Below, piece after piece: positions 45,520 to 54,271 of a stretch of 64,000 bases of DNA; the stretch's first letter is position 1; the number at the start of each line of letters is the position of its first letter. The DNA is from Chitinophagaceae bacterium (lineage in GTDB: Bacteria > Bacteroidota > Bacteroidia > Chitinophagales > Chitinophagaceae), in assembly GCA_021151685.1 (NCBI GenBank), contig JAGKWS010000001.1:23994-87993 (forward strand), written 5' to 3'. The notes under the pieces are model-generated. The model had not been told where the DNA came from. It saw only the letters and a program-made list of their open reading frames with translations, and searched no databases. The position numbers were made by a program, and so were the translations under genes.

Positions 45520-46716
45520 TTAGTTTGTGTAGCCGCTTATTTGGCTATTATATCCTGTCAGTTTCGAGAAGTCATCCAATACCGGCGAGCAATCCATTTG
45601 CCCGTCCACACTGTACTTCCATTTTATGGTACCACGTGTAGTGTCTAATGCATACAAATTGCGGTCGTAGCTGCCTACATATACTGTACCATTGTACACA
45701 ATCGGACTGGAGGTAATGATACCACTTGATGCGAAATTCCACTTCATAGAACCATTGATAATGCGCAGGGCGTATAATTTGTAATCTTTACATCCTACAT
45801 ATACCGTTTGGCCCGATACAAATGGAGAAGAGGTAACCTCGCTCGACAAGCTATCAATCCAACGGGCATCTGGTGTATAAATGCCATTAAGCGGGTCTAT
45901 GGTTGTATCCAAACAATATACCCTGAAGTCGTTGGCACCAAATATACAGGTCCCCCCCACCGTTGCAGGAGAACTGCGTATACCGCCCCTTGTTTTGTAT
46001 TTCCAGCGCAGTACACCTGTAGGCCCGGGAGCATCAAGGTATACACAATACATTGCACTATCTGTCATGCTACCCACAAACAGATAGGGCGCAGCTACTG
46101 ATGGCGAAGAAACAAACTTGGCCCCCGGAATGTTGAGCGACCATGTTGGTGTAGGTGCCCCCGGAGATATAGTAGTACCGTTTGTTTTCTCAAGACAGTA
46201 AATGGTACCCATTGTAGAGGCGAAGTATACATTGCCATTAGCAATTGTAGGCGAAGACTCTATGGGGCCATCAGCACCATAACTCCACTTTACGTTGCCG
46301 GTACCTGTATCTATAGCATACAAAAAGCCCGACATGGTAGCTACGTACAACAAATTACCATCGGCTATGGGTGTGGCTGTTGCACCAACACCAGCACCAT
46401 AGGCTATTTTCTTAGTAACTGCTCCGGTCTTCGCATTTATTTTCAATACAGAATCTCTGTACGATGAGGCCAAATAAACACTACCCTTGTATAAAATGGG
46501 AGATGCCTTTACCGGGAATGACAAACCCAATTCCCAGTTTTTCTGGCCAGTTTGAGGGTTGACACCATACAAAACCTGATTATTGCTACCCACAATAATA
46601 GAGGGCGAGTAGGTTACAGGCAGGGCATCGTCAGGGCTATACTCCTTCTTACACGCCATAAAAAGCAGCGCAGATGCAGCTACCGACAATAATATTTTGC
46701 TCCAGCTTAGAGGCAT
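45520..46716 (-). CDS. PQQ-like beta-propeller lipoprotein
   Basis: A 398-residue lipoprotein with signal peptide and lipobox LFMAC (Cys22), followed by KKEYS. Residues about 35-390 hold seven or so PQQ/YWTD-like blades, recognisable by repeats such as NLLYVATMSGFLYAIDTGTG and ALDTTRGTIKWKYSVDGQ. It resembles the BamB-type propeller but Bacteroidota lipoproteins of this kind have no fixed role. No quinoprotein catalytic residues are obvious. The gene is monocistronic and ends at a strong terminator. Confidence 0.85.
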   Translation of the reverse strand: MPLSWSKILLSVAASALLFMACKKEYSPDDALPVTYSPSIIVGSNNQVLYGVNPQTGQKNWELGLSFPVKASPILYKGSVYLASSYRDSVLKINAKTGAVTKKIAYGAGVGATATPIADGNLLYVATMSGFLYAIDTGTGNVKWSYGADGPIESSPTIANGNVYFASTMGTIYCLEKTNGTTISPGAPTPTWSLNIPGAKFVSSPSVAAPYLFVGSMTDSAMYCVYLDAPGPTGVLRWKYKTRGGIRSSPATVGGTCIFGANDFRVYCLDTTIDPLNGIYTPDARWIDSLSSEVTSSPFVSGQTVYVGCKDYKLYALRIINGSMKWNFASSGIITSSPIVYNGTVYVGSYDRNLYALDTTRGTIKWKYSVDGQMDCSPVLDDFSKLTGYNSQISGYTN

Positions 46717-46775
46717 ATTGCGTTTGATTTAACTGATTGCAAGATAGTTTTTTTTAACAATTTTTCCGAACTAAA

Positions 46776-46806
46776 CCGCCGTGTACCTTTCCTGGCTACA
46801 CGGCGG
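46776..46806. terminator. Hairpin between PQQ-propeller and sigma-partner genes
   Basis: CCGCCGTGTA (46776-46785) pairs perfectly with TACACGGCGG (46797-46806), loop of 11 bases. It lies 55 nt after the stop of the sigma-partner gene on the minus strand. The T-run is weak, so termination strength is uncertain. Confidence 0.65.
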
Positions 46807-46861
46807 CATACATTCCGATATATTTATTACTGTGTATATTGTATTCTTCAGATACCGCTAT

Positions 46862-47959
46862 TCAGTTGCCCAGTACCCTCCTGAAAATGCCACGCAGTCC
46901 TTTCGACTTTCCACCTTCGTTGGCAACCTGCTCGTCGTTTTTTTGCATGGTATCGCGCCCGGCTATACTGGCACCACCGGTACTGGGTTTGTAGCTGGCG
47001 GCCGATGCCTGCATTGCACTTCGGCTACGGGTTGCCGGAACCAATACAGGCTTGCTGGCTACCGGTGCCGATACTACAGTATTCCCGACAGGTGTTTTTA
47101 CCTCGGGTACATTAGCTGCATCCGGCAATACTGTTGTTGGTTCTGTCACTGTTGTTGGTTCTGTCACTGTCGTTGGCAAATCTACAGCACCCGTAGTAGT
47201 ACCTGTACTTGCTGCCACCGGCAAGGCCATTGTAGCTTGTGTTGTAGTTTCAACTTGTTTTGGCTTCGTTACCACCCTGCGTGTAGCTGCTACTCTGGCA
47301 GTACCCGGCACATTTGTTTTGCCAGCCATACTTATTGGCTTGCTGGTTACAACAGTTGTTTCGGTAGTGGGGGCAGGCACACCTCCTACTGGCACCATTT
47401 CGGCGGCCTTCAGGTGATGCTTCTGTATCTTATGTATTTTATAATCTGTTGCTTTATGAGCATCATCCCCTTTCAGCATGTTTTGCGTACTGGCCATGGC
47501 GCGCTCATCAAAGTCGTCGTAGCTGTGTACACTGGTACCCGTAGCCTGCACATTGCCCAGGGGAGTCAGTTTTTCTTCCCTCATCATTTTGGCTCCGTCA
47601 TTATTTGTAGGGTTGGTTACCTTACGGCTATTACCAATGGTAGTATGTGTTGGCGGTACAGGGGCAATAGGGGTATTTTCATTGGCTACAACATCGCCAT
47701 CGGTAATGGCTGGCGCCTCGGTAACAGCCGATGCTACCGGCGCAACAACCACATCGCTGGCCGAAGTACGCCACTCGTGTATTGCTACGCTACCCAGCAA
47801 CAGGGCCACCGAAGCCACACCCGCATACCACAGCCAGCTTTTGCTGCTGCCCACTACCCGTGCATCCAGTCGCTTGTCCAGCGACTCCCATACACGTGCA
47901 GGCGGCACCTCGGTATGGTTTGCCAAACCATCCCTGAACAGGTCATCGAAGTTTTTCAT
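46862..47959 (-). CDS. Membrane-anchored sigma-factor partner (putative anti-sigma-like protein)
   Basis: A 365-residue protein with no family assigned. The N-terminus MKNFDDLFRDGLANHTEVPPARVWESLDKRL (in part) fits the ~40-residue cytoplasmic segment found in many Bacteroidota proteins encoded next to ECF sigma factors. One membrane helix follows (about 47-63, LWYAGVASVALLLGSVA). The rest is a long periplasmic region rich in Thr, Val, Ala and Pro with low complexity and ends with GLRGIFRRVLGN. It begins 20 nt after the sigma factor, so it is the likely anti-sigma partner (inference from context). The start may be the ATG at 47971. It contains an 18-bp DNA repeat coding TVTEPT units. Confidence 0.65.
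   Translation of the reverse strand: MKNFDDLFRDGLANHTEVPPARVWESLDKRLDARVVGSSKSWLWYAGVASVALLLGSVAIHEWRTSASDVVVAPVASAVTEAPAITDGDVVANENTPIAPVPPTHTTIGNSRKVTNPTNNDGAKMMREEKLTPLGNVQATGTSVHSYDDFDERAMASTQNMLKGDDAHKATDYKIHKIQKHHLKAAEMVPVGGVPAPTTETTVVTSKPISMAGKTNVPGTARVAATRRVVTKPKQVETTTQATMALPVAASTGTTTGAVDLPTTVTEPTTVTEPTTVLPDAANVPEVKTPVGNTVVSAPVASKPVLVPATRSRSAMQASAASYKPSTGGASIAGRDTMQKNDEQVANEGGKSKGLRGIFRRVLGN
47130..47177. repeat. 18-bp tandem direct repeat (about 2.6 copies)
   Basis: The unit ACTGTTGTTGGTTCTGTC occurs at 47130-47147 and 47148-47165, with a degenerate partial third copy to 47177. It is inside the sigma-partner gene and codes for a periplasmic Thr-Val-Thr-Glu-Pro-type repeat; copy number could vary. 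Confidence 0.8.
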
Positions 47960-47978
47960 ATTACTTTCCATCCTTACC

Positions 47979-48518
47979 TTACTTATTGATGAGATGTATT
48001 TTTTCTTTTAGTCTGCGTCGGGCATCATTCAAATACCACCGACTGTTGTTTTCATTGATATTCAGTAATTCTGCAATCTCCTTGTGTGCGTAGTTCTCCA
48101 TCACAAACAAGTTGAACACTGTACGCTGTGCTTGTGGCAAAGACTGCACCAGTGCCAGCAATTCTTTCAGGCTCATATTGCCTACCGGCTCGCTACCTAC
48201 CGATGCATCATCGGGCTGCAATTCTTTATGCGTTTCGCGGCTTATGCCTTTGCGCATATGGTCTGTTGCTGTATTGATTACGATGCGGCGTATCCAACCA
48301 TCAAATGAACCCTGAAACGAGTATTGCCCCAACTTTGTTAGCACTTTGTAGAATGCATCGTTCAATATCTCTTCGGCAAGCGGTTCATTATCACTTACAT
48401 AACGCTTCACTACCCCAAATGCCCGTGGTGCATACAGGTCATACAAACGCTTTTGTGCAGTACGCGAGCCACTGACACACTCCTTCACCAGTATGTACAA
48501 ATCTTCTTCCCCTTGCAT
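47979..48518 (-). CDS. ECF-family RNA polymerase sigma factor
   Basis: A 179-residue alternative sigma factor. Region 2 (about 15-80) contains RLYDLYAPRAFGVVKRYVSD and EEILNDAFYKVLTKLGQYSFQG, the core-binding and -10-recognition helices. Region 4 (about 115-170; SLPQAQRTVFNLFVMENYAHKEIAELLNI, in part) has the helix-turn-helix for the -35 element. The start at ATG 48518 gives normal ECF length; an upstream ATG at 48569 would add 17 residues. The membrane-anchored protein 20 nt downstream is its probable anti-sigma partner. No TonB receptor follows, so it is not a FecI/FecR-type trans-envelope set. Target promoters are unknown. Confidence 0.93.
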   Translation of the reverse strand: MQGEEDLYILVKECVSGSRTAQKRLYDLYAPRAFGVVKRYVSDNEPLAEEILNDAFYKVLTKLGQYSFQGSFDGWIRRIVINTATDHMRKGISRETHKELQPDDASVGSEPVGNMSLKELLALVQSLPQAQRTVFNLFVMENYAHKEIAELLNINENNSRWYLNDARRRLKEKIHLINK

Positions 48519-48881
48519 ACCAGCAGCGGTTGTCTGCAAATTGCCTTGTATGTGTATTACTCCCTGCAATTCTCTTCAATCTTTGTTTATCCTACCAGTT
48601 CGCGTTCACTCATTGCTACGCACAACAATAGAGACGAACCTACACGTATAAACGTTAGAAAATCAATTCAAAATAATCCAATAATAGCCCGGTTGCCCGT
48701 TTACCATCAATATCTATCATTGAAGGTACAATCATCTTTCCCTCAAACAGCAATATTTGTCGTAAAAATTCCCGTCTTTTGCCCCTCGCTTCGGAAAAAC
48801 AACAATCTCAAACCTCATCTTATTACAAAAGAATCTTATTTTTACACCAATTACACAGTGTCCAACGCTCATATACTACCA
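48519..48881. other. Divergent regulatory region, 363 bases
   Basis: It separates the sigma factor (minus) from the DtxR-like regulator (plus). The half near the regulator is AT-rich and contains TATTTTTA about 40 nt from the start codon, a poor match to the -7 box. An upstream open frame runs through this region in the regulator's frame but has no conserved pattern. No RNA gene was recognised. Confidence 0.35.
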
Positions 48882-49541
48882 ATGCATACTTTCTCAGAAG
48901 AAAACTACCTGAAAACTATCTACAACCTGCACATGCAGGAGCTTAGTAAAATTACACCAACAGCTATTTCGGAGGCATTGGGCAATAACCCGGCTTCGGT
49001 AGTAGACATGATAAAAAAACTTACCGAAAAAAAGTTACTCGAATATCAGAAAGCCAAGGGCGTGAAGCTAACTGAAACCGGTATGAATGTAGCCATCTCT
49101 ATAGTGCGCAAGCATAGGCTGTGGGAATCTTTTCTGGTAGAAAAACTGGGCTACGGCTGGGACGAAGTACACGATATTGCCGAGCAACTGGAACATGTAC
49201 ATCACCCCAATCTGGCAGACAAACTCGATAAGTTTTTGGGACACCCGCAATACGACCCACATGGCGACCCCATACCCAAGGCCAATGGCGACAGTGCAGA
49301 AAGTTACAAAACCATACTGGCCGAAATTGCAGAAGGTACATCTTGCCGTGTAGTAGCCGTAAAAGACACAAGTGCCCCCTTCCTTCAGTACCTGGGCAAG
49401 CTGTCTATTGCAATAGGTACGGCCATTACACTTGCCGAAAAAATCCCTTTCGATGGTTCTATGATCATTCGTATTGGCAACAATACACAGTACACTACTG
49501 TATCGCGTGTGTTTGCAGAAAATCTGTTGGTACAAGAGTAG
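48882..49541 (+). CDS. DtxR/MntR-family metal-dependent transcriptional regulator
   Basis: A 219-residue repressor that senses Fe(II) or Mn(II). The ATG at 48882 (MHTFSEENYLKTIYNL) is the family's usual beginning; the frame is open much further upstream but without similarity. The winged helix spans about 1-65 (PTAISEALGNNPASVVDMIKKL). The metal-binding and dimerisation domain follows (about 70-140; HRLWESFLVEKLGYGWDEVH, then EQLEHV), and HPQYDPHGDPIP is a strongly conserved segment. A FeoA/SH3-like domain ends the protein (about 150-219). Iron versus manganese preference is not decided. No metal transporter lies next to it. Confidence 0.93.
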   Translation: MHTFSEENYLKTIYNLHMQELSKITPTAISEALGNNPASVVDMIKKLTEKKLLEYQKAKGVKLTETGMNVAISIVRKHRLWESFLVEKLGYGWDEVHDIAEQLEHVHHPNLADKLDKFLGHPQYDPHGDPIPKANGDSAESYKTILAEIAEGTSCRVVAVKDTSAPFLQYLGKLSIAIGTAITLAEKIPFDGSMIIRIGNNTQYTTVSRVFAENLLVQE

Positions 49542-49561
49542 GTGCTTTGCCCGGTACAACT

Positions 49562-51397
49562 CTACTTGCCGGGAATTAAATTGGGGTTATACTTACCCAC
49601 TGGAAAATCGGACCGATACTCGCCTTCATACAGCAACACGCCATAAAAGTCGTAGCACTTACCCTGTCCGTGTTTTTTGCCTTCTTTCCATCCACCCGTA
49701 TAGGTGGTACAACCGGGCATATACTTCATACTGCCAGCTGCTTTCAGCTTCAGTGTACCCTGCCCGTCATAAAGGTCGTTGGCAAACTCGCCAACATATT
49801 CATCACCAGTATACCAATGCATGGTACCACAACCATTGCGGCGGTCTTTTACCCATTGGCCTTCATAGTAGTCGCCATTTGTCCAGCGGTATTTTCCATT
49901 TTCACTCCAGCGCATGTTATTCACAAAGTCGCCCTCATACACATCACCATTGGGCCATTTGTACACACCATGCCCATTGCGGTTACTATTTTTATATTCG
50001 CCAAGGTAGCTCTCTCCGGTTTTCCAGTTACATACAGCCCATCCGCTCATTTCGTCCCACTCAAACTTACCTACATATATCTCTCCGGTCTGCCATGTAA
50101 ATACACCATCGCCATGCTGCATATCTTCTTTCCAGTTACCTTCATACTTGTCGCCACTGGTATAGTAGCAAGTGCCGCGTCCACTTCGCTTATCCTGTTC
50201 AAAATTGCCTACATACCGTTCGCCGGTTCTCCACTTCATCTCGCCATGCCCTTGCATTATTCCGTCTACAAAATTGCCGGTATACACATTACCGTTGGCA
50301 AACCGTAGTACCCCTTCTCCATGGTACTGATTCTTTTTTATTTCCCCTTCATAGACATCGCCCCGCTTCACTACCAACTTACCTTTATAGATAAAGGCAT
50401 CTTGCTCGTAGCGGCCTTCGGTAGTTTTTCCGTCAGCCGTTATGTATTGGCCCTTGCCAGTCAGGTGGTCGTCCTTCCATTCTCCCACTGCCTTGTCGCC
50501 ATTGGCAAAGTACTTTATACCCTTGCCATTCATTAATCCATTTTCAAAACCACCCACATACTTGTCTCCGTCAGACCAGTAGAATGTTCCTTCACCCGTC
50601 TGCACACCACCCATAAAGTAGCCAGAAAACCTTGCACCGTTTCGCCACCAGAATGTACCCCTGCCCTGCATATGTCCATCAACCCAATCGCCCTCGTAAC
50701 AGTCGCCTCCGGCTATATGCAAGGTACCTGCGCCCCACATTTTATCCATGGCCCAGTTGCCTTCGTAAACACTGCCATCGGTATAGTAATACGTACCCCA
50801 GCCATTTGTTTGCCCCTGATGCCAGTTGCCCGTATAGCGGCTACCATCGGCATAGTACATAGTACCACGTCCATGCCGGTCTCCTGCTACAAAGTTGCCT
50901 ACATAATAATTACCACTATCATACAGTTGTTTCCCCTGGCCATTCTTCACCCCCAGAGTACCATTGTTATCTATCAGCAATTGTGCCGCATTTTCATTGC
51001 CTTTTTTTATGGCCCAGTATAGTGGCGTAGTAGCCATTGTGGCCGTTCGCCACAATGCATTTACAGCTATTTTGCGGGCAAGGCCCAACTTTATCAGTCC
51101 TTCATCGCCGGCTATGGCTGCCGTATGCAGTACAGTCCAGCCACCGGGCCCTTTCGTAGCGGCATCGGCACCGGCCTTTATTGCCTGCCTCATTACGGCA
51201 CAGTCGCCATCAGCCAGTCGGGCCAGTTCTGCAGCCATTAGCCTTGCAGCTTCCTCGCGCGATGTTATTGTGGGTGTTGCAACGGTTTTGTTGTTGCCCG
51301 GTGCCGTATTAAAGGCCAATGCCTGCCCTTGTGCAACGGCATAACCCGGTAGCAGCGCAATCAGCACAGTCCACATGGCAATACAGTTTCTCAGCAT
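49562..51397 (-). CDS. Exported ankyrin/MORN-repeat protein
   Basis: A 611-residue protein with a signal peptide (about 1-22, cleavage near AVAQ). Residues about 65-150 contain ankyrin-like units (GGWTVLHTAAIAGDEGLIKLG; TTPLYWAIKKGNENAAQLLI). From about 155 to 605 there are some eighteen MORN repeats of 23 residues with the pattern YxGxWxxGxxxGxGTxxxxDGxx. Repeats 7, 8 and 15 are degenerate, and one near the end carries a longer insert. MORN arrays form elongated beta-meanders used as scaffolds or lipid/peptidoglycan contacts in other organisms; the role here is unknown. A -7 box TACGTTTG (51411-51404) lies 6 nt from the ATG. Confidence 0.87.
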   Translation of the reverse strand: MLRNCIAMWTVLIALLPGYAVAQGQALAFNTAPGNNKTVATPTITSREEAARLMAAELARLADGDCAVMRQAIKAGADAATKGPGGWTVLHTAAIAGDEGLIKLGLARKIAVNALWRTATMATTPLYWAIKKGNENAAQLLIDNNGTLGVKNGQGKQLYDSGNYYVGNFVAGDRHGRGTMYYADGSRYTGNWHQGQTNGWGTYYYTDGSVYEGNWAMDKMWGAGTLHIAGGDCYEGDWVDGHMQGRGTFWWRNGARFSGYFMGGVQTGEGTFYWSDGDKYVGGFENGLMNGKGIKYFANGDKAVGEWKDDHLTGKGQYITADGKTTEGRYEQDAFIYKGKLVVKRGDVYEGEIKKNQYHGEGVLRFANGNVYTGNFVDGIMQGHGEMKWRTGERYVGNFEQDKRSGRGTCYYTSGDKYEGNWKEDMQHGDGVFTWQTGEIYVGKFEWDEMSGWAVCNWKTGESYLGEYKNSNRNGHGVYKWPNGDVYEGDFVNNMRWSENGKYRWTNGDYYEGQWVKDRRNGCGTMHWYTGDEYVGEFANDLYDGQGTLKLKAAGSMKYMPGCTTYTGGWKEGKKHGQGKCYDFYGVLLYEGEYRSDFPVGKYNPNLIPGK

Positions 51398-51638
51398 AGG
51401 TCACAAACGTATTTTGGCATTAGAAGACAGGTATATTACAGCGAAATACAAAAAACTATTTCACATCATAAAAGCAACGGCAAATTAACAAACATTAACG
51501 CATACATAATCACAAAAATCATTAATCAAACGTTATTGATAATAATCCGCTTACTGTTCGGCCATATTCCCAAAACATCACTTCGTCACCAATTACAAAA
51601 TCCCTACCTTTATTTTACAATATGCCGAGGATAGAATA

Positions 51639-52982
51639 GTGTTATACGCAGTTGTAGATATAGAGACCACAGGAAGTTTTGCAGCCTCAAACGGCATTAC
51701 CGAAATTGCCATCGCCATACACGATGGTACTAAAGTGCTGCACTTTTACGAATCGCTCGTGAACCCGCATGTACCCATCCCCTACTTTATACAGCGGCTC
51801 ACTGGCATCACCAACCAAATGGTGGCCAATGCACCATCGTTTTCCGAAATTGCCGCACAAGTAAACGACTTGCTGCAAGACAAAGTATTTGTGGCACACA
51901 ATGTAAACTTCGATTACTCATTCGTAAAACACCATCTGCAAGAGGCTGGCTTCGACCTCACTACACGTAAGTTATGCACCATCAGGCTGGCACGCAAGGT
52001 AATACCCGGCCTGCCTGCATATGGTTTGGGTAAAATAACCCAACGACTGGGCATTACCCATGCCAACCATCACCGCGCGGGTGGCGACGCTCTGGCCACT
52101 GCCGACTTACTGACCATACTGACCGAAAAAGATACCGAGGGCATAATACCAGCCATGCTGAAGGGCCGCAATGCCGAGCAGTATGTACCGCCACACCTGC
52201 CCGTTACCGAGCTGGAGGAACTGCCTGCCGTAACAGGCGTATATTACTTTTACAATGCTACCGGCAAGGCTATATATGTAGGCAAGGCGCGCAACATTCG
52301 CAAGCGGGTACGTACACACTTCTCTAACAATAAACCTACGCGGCAGAAACAAGATTTTCTACGAGAAACGCATCACATAAGCTACCGACAGTGTGGAACC
52401 GAGTTGATGGCACATATTCTGGAAAGTACAGAAATCCGCAAATTATGGCCCGCTTACAATCGCAGCCAACGGGGCTATCTGGCACAATTCGGCCTGTTTA
52501 TGTACGAAGACATGCAGGGATTCAAACGACTGACGGTTGAGAAAACGAGGCGCAGCATCAAGCCACTCTACACATTCAATACTATTAACGAAGGCCACTT
52601 TCGCCTTCGGCAACTGATAGAAGATTTTAGTTTGTGCAGTCGTCTATGCAACATCAGCAAAGCAACCGAATGCGATTGCACAGAACCGCACAACCCCGAA
52701 GAATACAATATGCGGGCAGAAAAAGCCGTTGCTTATCTACGCGAAAATCTACCCACATTTGCCATTGTAGACCGCGGGTTGGAAGACAACGAGTATAGCT
52801 GTATACTGATGAAAAATGGCAACATCTGCGGAATGGGGTACATAACCGACAAGGAAACGCAACTGAAAAGTGCCGATATACTGGAAGAATGCATAGACCC
52901 TCTACAAGACAACGACTACATACGGAATCTGGTACTGCGCCATGCAACCGAGTACCCCGAAAAATGCATCATATTCAAATAG
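51639..52982 (+). CDS. DnaQ-like 3'-5' exonuclease fused to UvrC/Cho-type GIY-YIG endonuclease
   Basis: A 447-residue nuclease. The N-terminal DEDDh exonuclease (about 1-165) shows VVDIETTG (Asp7, Glu9), VFVAHNVNFDYSF and HHRAGGDALATADLL with the catalytic His/Asp. The second domain (about 205-300) is a GIY-YIG module as in UvrC and Cho: VTGVYYFYNATGKAIYVGKARNIRKRV. The C-terminal ~150 residues include a Cys-rich region (LCSRLCNISKATECDC) that resembles the UvrC-like section of this family. This fusion is known in several phyla and is thought to act in DNA repair. The start is a GTG at 51639; no in-frame ATG precedes it after the stop. Confidence 0.9.
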   Translation: MLYAVVDIETTGSFAASNGITEIAIAIHDGTKVLHFYESLVNPHVPIPYFIQRLTGITNQMVANAPSFSEIAAQVNDLLQDKVFVAHNVNFDYSFVKHHLQEAGFDLTTRKLCTIRLARKVIPGLPAYGLGKITQRLGITHANHHRAGGDALATADLLTILTEKDTEGIIPAMLKGRNAEQYVPPHLPVTELEELPAVTGVYYFYNATGKAIYVGKARNIRKRVRTHFSNNKPTRQKQDFLRETHHISYRQCGTELMAHILESTEIRKLWPAYNRSQRGYLAQFGLFMYEDMQGFKRLTVEKTRRSIKPLYTFNTINEGHFRLRQLIEDFSLCSRLCNISKATECDCTEPHNPEEYNMRAEKAVAYLRENLPTFAIVDRGLEDNEYSCILMKNGNICGMGYITDKETQLKSADILEECIDPLQDNDYIRNLVLRHATEYPEKCIIFK

Positions 52983-53016
52983 TAAAAACATTTTATTCCT
53001 CATAATCCTATTACTT

Positions 53017-53583
53017 ATGGGCAAATTCTCCAACAGCTTGCAGCCAGCACATATCGAATTTATAGACAAGCAAAAAATGTTCTTTGTGGCTACGGCACCG
53101 CTTGCTGCCAATGGCCATATCAATCTGTCGCCCAAGGGGCTGGATAGTTTCCGTGTCCTTTCGCCCACACAAGTTATTTACCTCGACATTACGGGCAGTG
53201 GAAACGAAACATCTGCGCACATTTTAGAAAATGGTCGCATCACGCTCATGTTTTGCGCATTCGATGGCCCACCCAATATATTACGGCTCTATGGTACAGG
53301 TAGTACCATACTACCATCGCATAGTGCTTTTGCAGACTATATAAATCTCTTCCCCGATGCACCCGGTGTGCGACAGATAATTTTGGCTGACATTCATAAA
53401 GTGCAAACATCCTGCGGCTATACGGTACCCCTCTACCAGTATGCCGGCGAAAGAGACCACGCATGGCAATGGGTAGCCAAAAAAGGAGATGACGGATTGG
53501 CCAAATACAGAGCCGACAACAACACTACCAGCATGGATGGGCTACCCACAGCACTGGCACTACACCAACAAGAACAACAATAA
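53017..53583 (+). CDS. Pyridoxamine 5'-phosphate oxidase-like FMN-binding protein
   Basis: A 188-residue split-barrel protein of the PNPOx-like family. The ATG at 53017 (MGKFSNSLQPAHIEFIDKQK) is preferred because the family starts there; the longer frame begins inside the preceding gene. Key stretches are FFVATAPLAANGHINLSPKG and YLDITGSGNETSAHI, both typical of PNPOx-type proteins that bind FMN or another flavin. The reaction is not known for this subgroup. It follows the nuclease gene by 34 nt and may be in the same transcript. A strong terminator follows. Confidence 0.85.
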   Translation: MGKFSNSLQPAHIEFIDKQKMFFVATAPLAANGHINLSPKGLDSFRVLSPTQVIYLDITGSGNETSAHILENGRITLMFCAFDGPPNILRLYGTGSTILPSHSAFADYINLFPDAPGVRQIILADIHKVQTSCGYTVPLYQYAGERDHAWQWVAKKGDDGLAKYRADNNTTSMDGLPTALALHQQEQQ

Positions 53584-53594
53584 TACATTACATT

Positions 53595-53631
53595 AGAAGT
53601 CCCCGTATCTGTTGCAGCTACGGGGACTTCT
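53595..53631. terminator. Strong bidirectional terminator
   Basis: AGAAGTCCCCGTA (53595-53607) pairs perfectly with TACGGGGACTTCT (53619-53631), giving a 13-bp stem between the convergent PNPOx-like and DUF1573 genes. Confidence 0.92.
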
Positions 53632-53648
53632 AAATATATTACAGTGTA

Positions 53649-54137
53649 CTACTTCTTCTTTTTCTTACCCTTTGTCGTCGTTTTTTCTCCCGCTTTTTTT
53701 GTATCATCATCAGATACGTCGTCTTTTGCATTACCCTTTATGTACAAGGTATAACGTTTTTCTCCCTTGGGGGTTATTGCGTTCGACTGTATGTAAACCT
53801 CTTTATGAAAAACACCATGTTGTTCTTCCGTTTTTAGCCCCAATTGTATAAAGCCTTTTTCACCGGGCAACACAGGATTTTTACTCCACTCTACATTGGT
53901 ACAACCACAAGACGGGGTCACATTCATGATAATGATCGGTTCGCTACCCACATTTGTAAAGTTGAATGTATGCATAGCCACCGGGCCACGTTTCACCACA
54001 CCAAAATCGTGCGTTTCGCCACTTTCAAAACGAAATTTGGGTCCACTTTGTGCAGCTGCTTTCTCTTGCGCTACACCCTGCTTTACTGCACCTACCGATG
54101 CAATAGCACTAAATAGTACAAATAAAATCTTTTTCAT
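53649..54137 (-). CDS. DUF1573 protein, third of three tandem copies
   Basis: A 162-residue exported protein of the DUF1573 family. The ATG at 54137 begins the signal peptide (MKKILFVLFSAIASVGA). The domain (about 35-130) has THDFGVVKRGPVAMHTFNF and the hallmark TPSCGCT with a conserved Cys pair. The fold is Ig-like (related to ASH/HYDIN domains). The C-terminal ~30 residues are Lys/Thr rich and end in a run of lysines. It is separated from the other two copies by a terminator hairpin, so it probably has a separate promoter. No function is known. Confidence 0.85.
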   Translation of the reverse strand: MKKILFVLFSAIASVGAVKQGVAQEKAAAQSGPKFRFESGETHDFGVVKRGPVAMHTFNFTNVGSEPIIIMNVTPSCGCTNVEWSKNPVLPGEKGFIQLGLKTEEQHGVFHKEVYIQSNAITPKGEKRYTLYIKGNAKDDVSDDDTKKAGEKTTTKGKKKKK

Positions 54138-54216
54138 TGTATGTTCATTTGTGTTGTTAGCAGCCACATAAACAGTTTCCTATACACGGCTTATCGTGCA
54201 TCAAACATCCTATTTC

Positions 54217-54245
54217 AAAAATAGTTGGCCGAAGCCAACTATTTT
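54217..54245 (-). terminator. Terminator with C(UUCG)G tetraloop between DUF1573 copies
   Basis: AAAATAGTTGGC (54218-54229) pairs perfectly with GCCAACTATTTT (54234-54245). On the minus strand the loop is TTCG closed by C-G, the very stable UUCG tetraloop, followed by T5 (54221-54217). It lies 26 nt after the stop of the second copy. Confidence 0.85.
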
Positions 54246-54271
54246 GTTAAAAACATATGCAACAGTTGTTA

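Noticed and set aside
47130..47177. Direct repeats as a possible CRISPR array
   Set aside because: The 18-bp units are contiguous without spacers and code for an in-frame periplasmic repeat.
46781..47989. 402-codon open frame on the plus strand opposite the sigma-partner gene
   Set aside because: Antisense to a low-complexity coding region; its amino-acid composition (many Cys, His and Tyr) is typical of a spurious frame.
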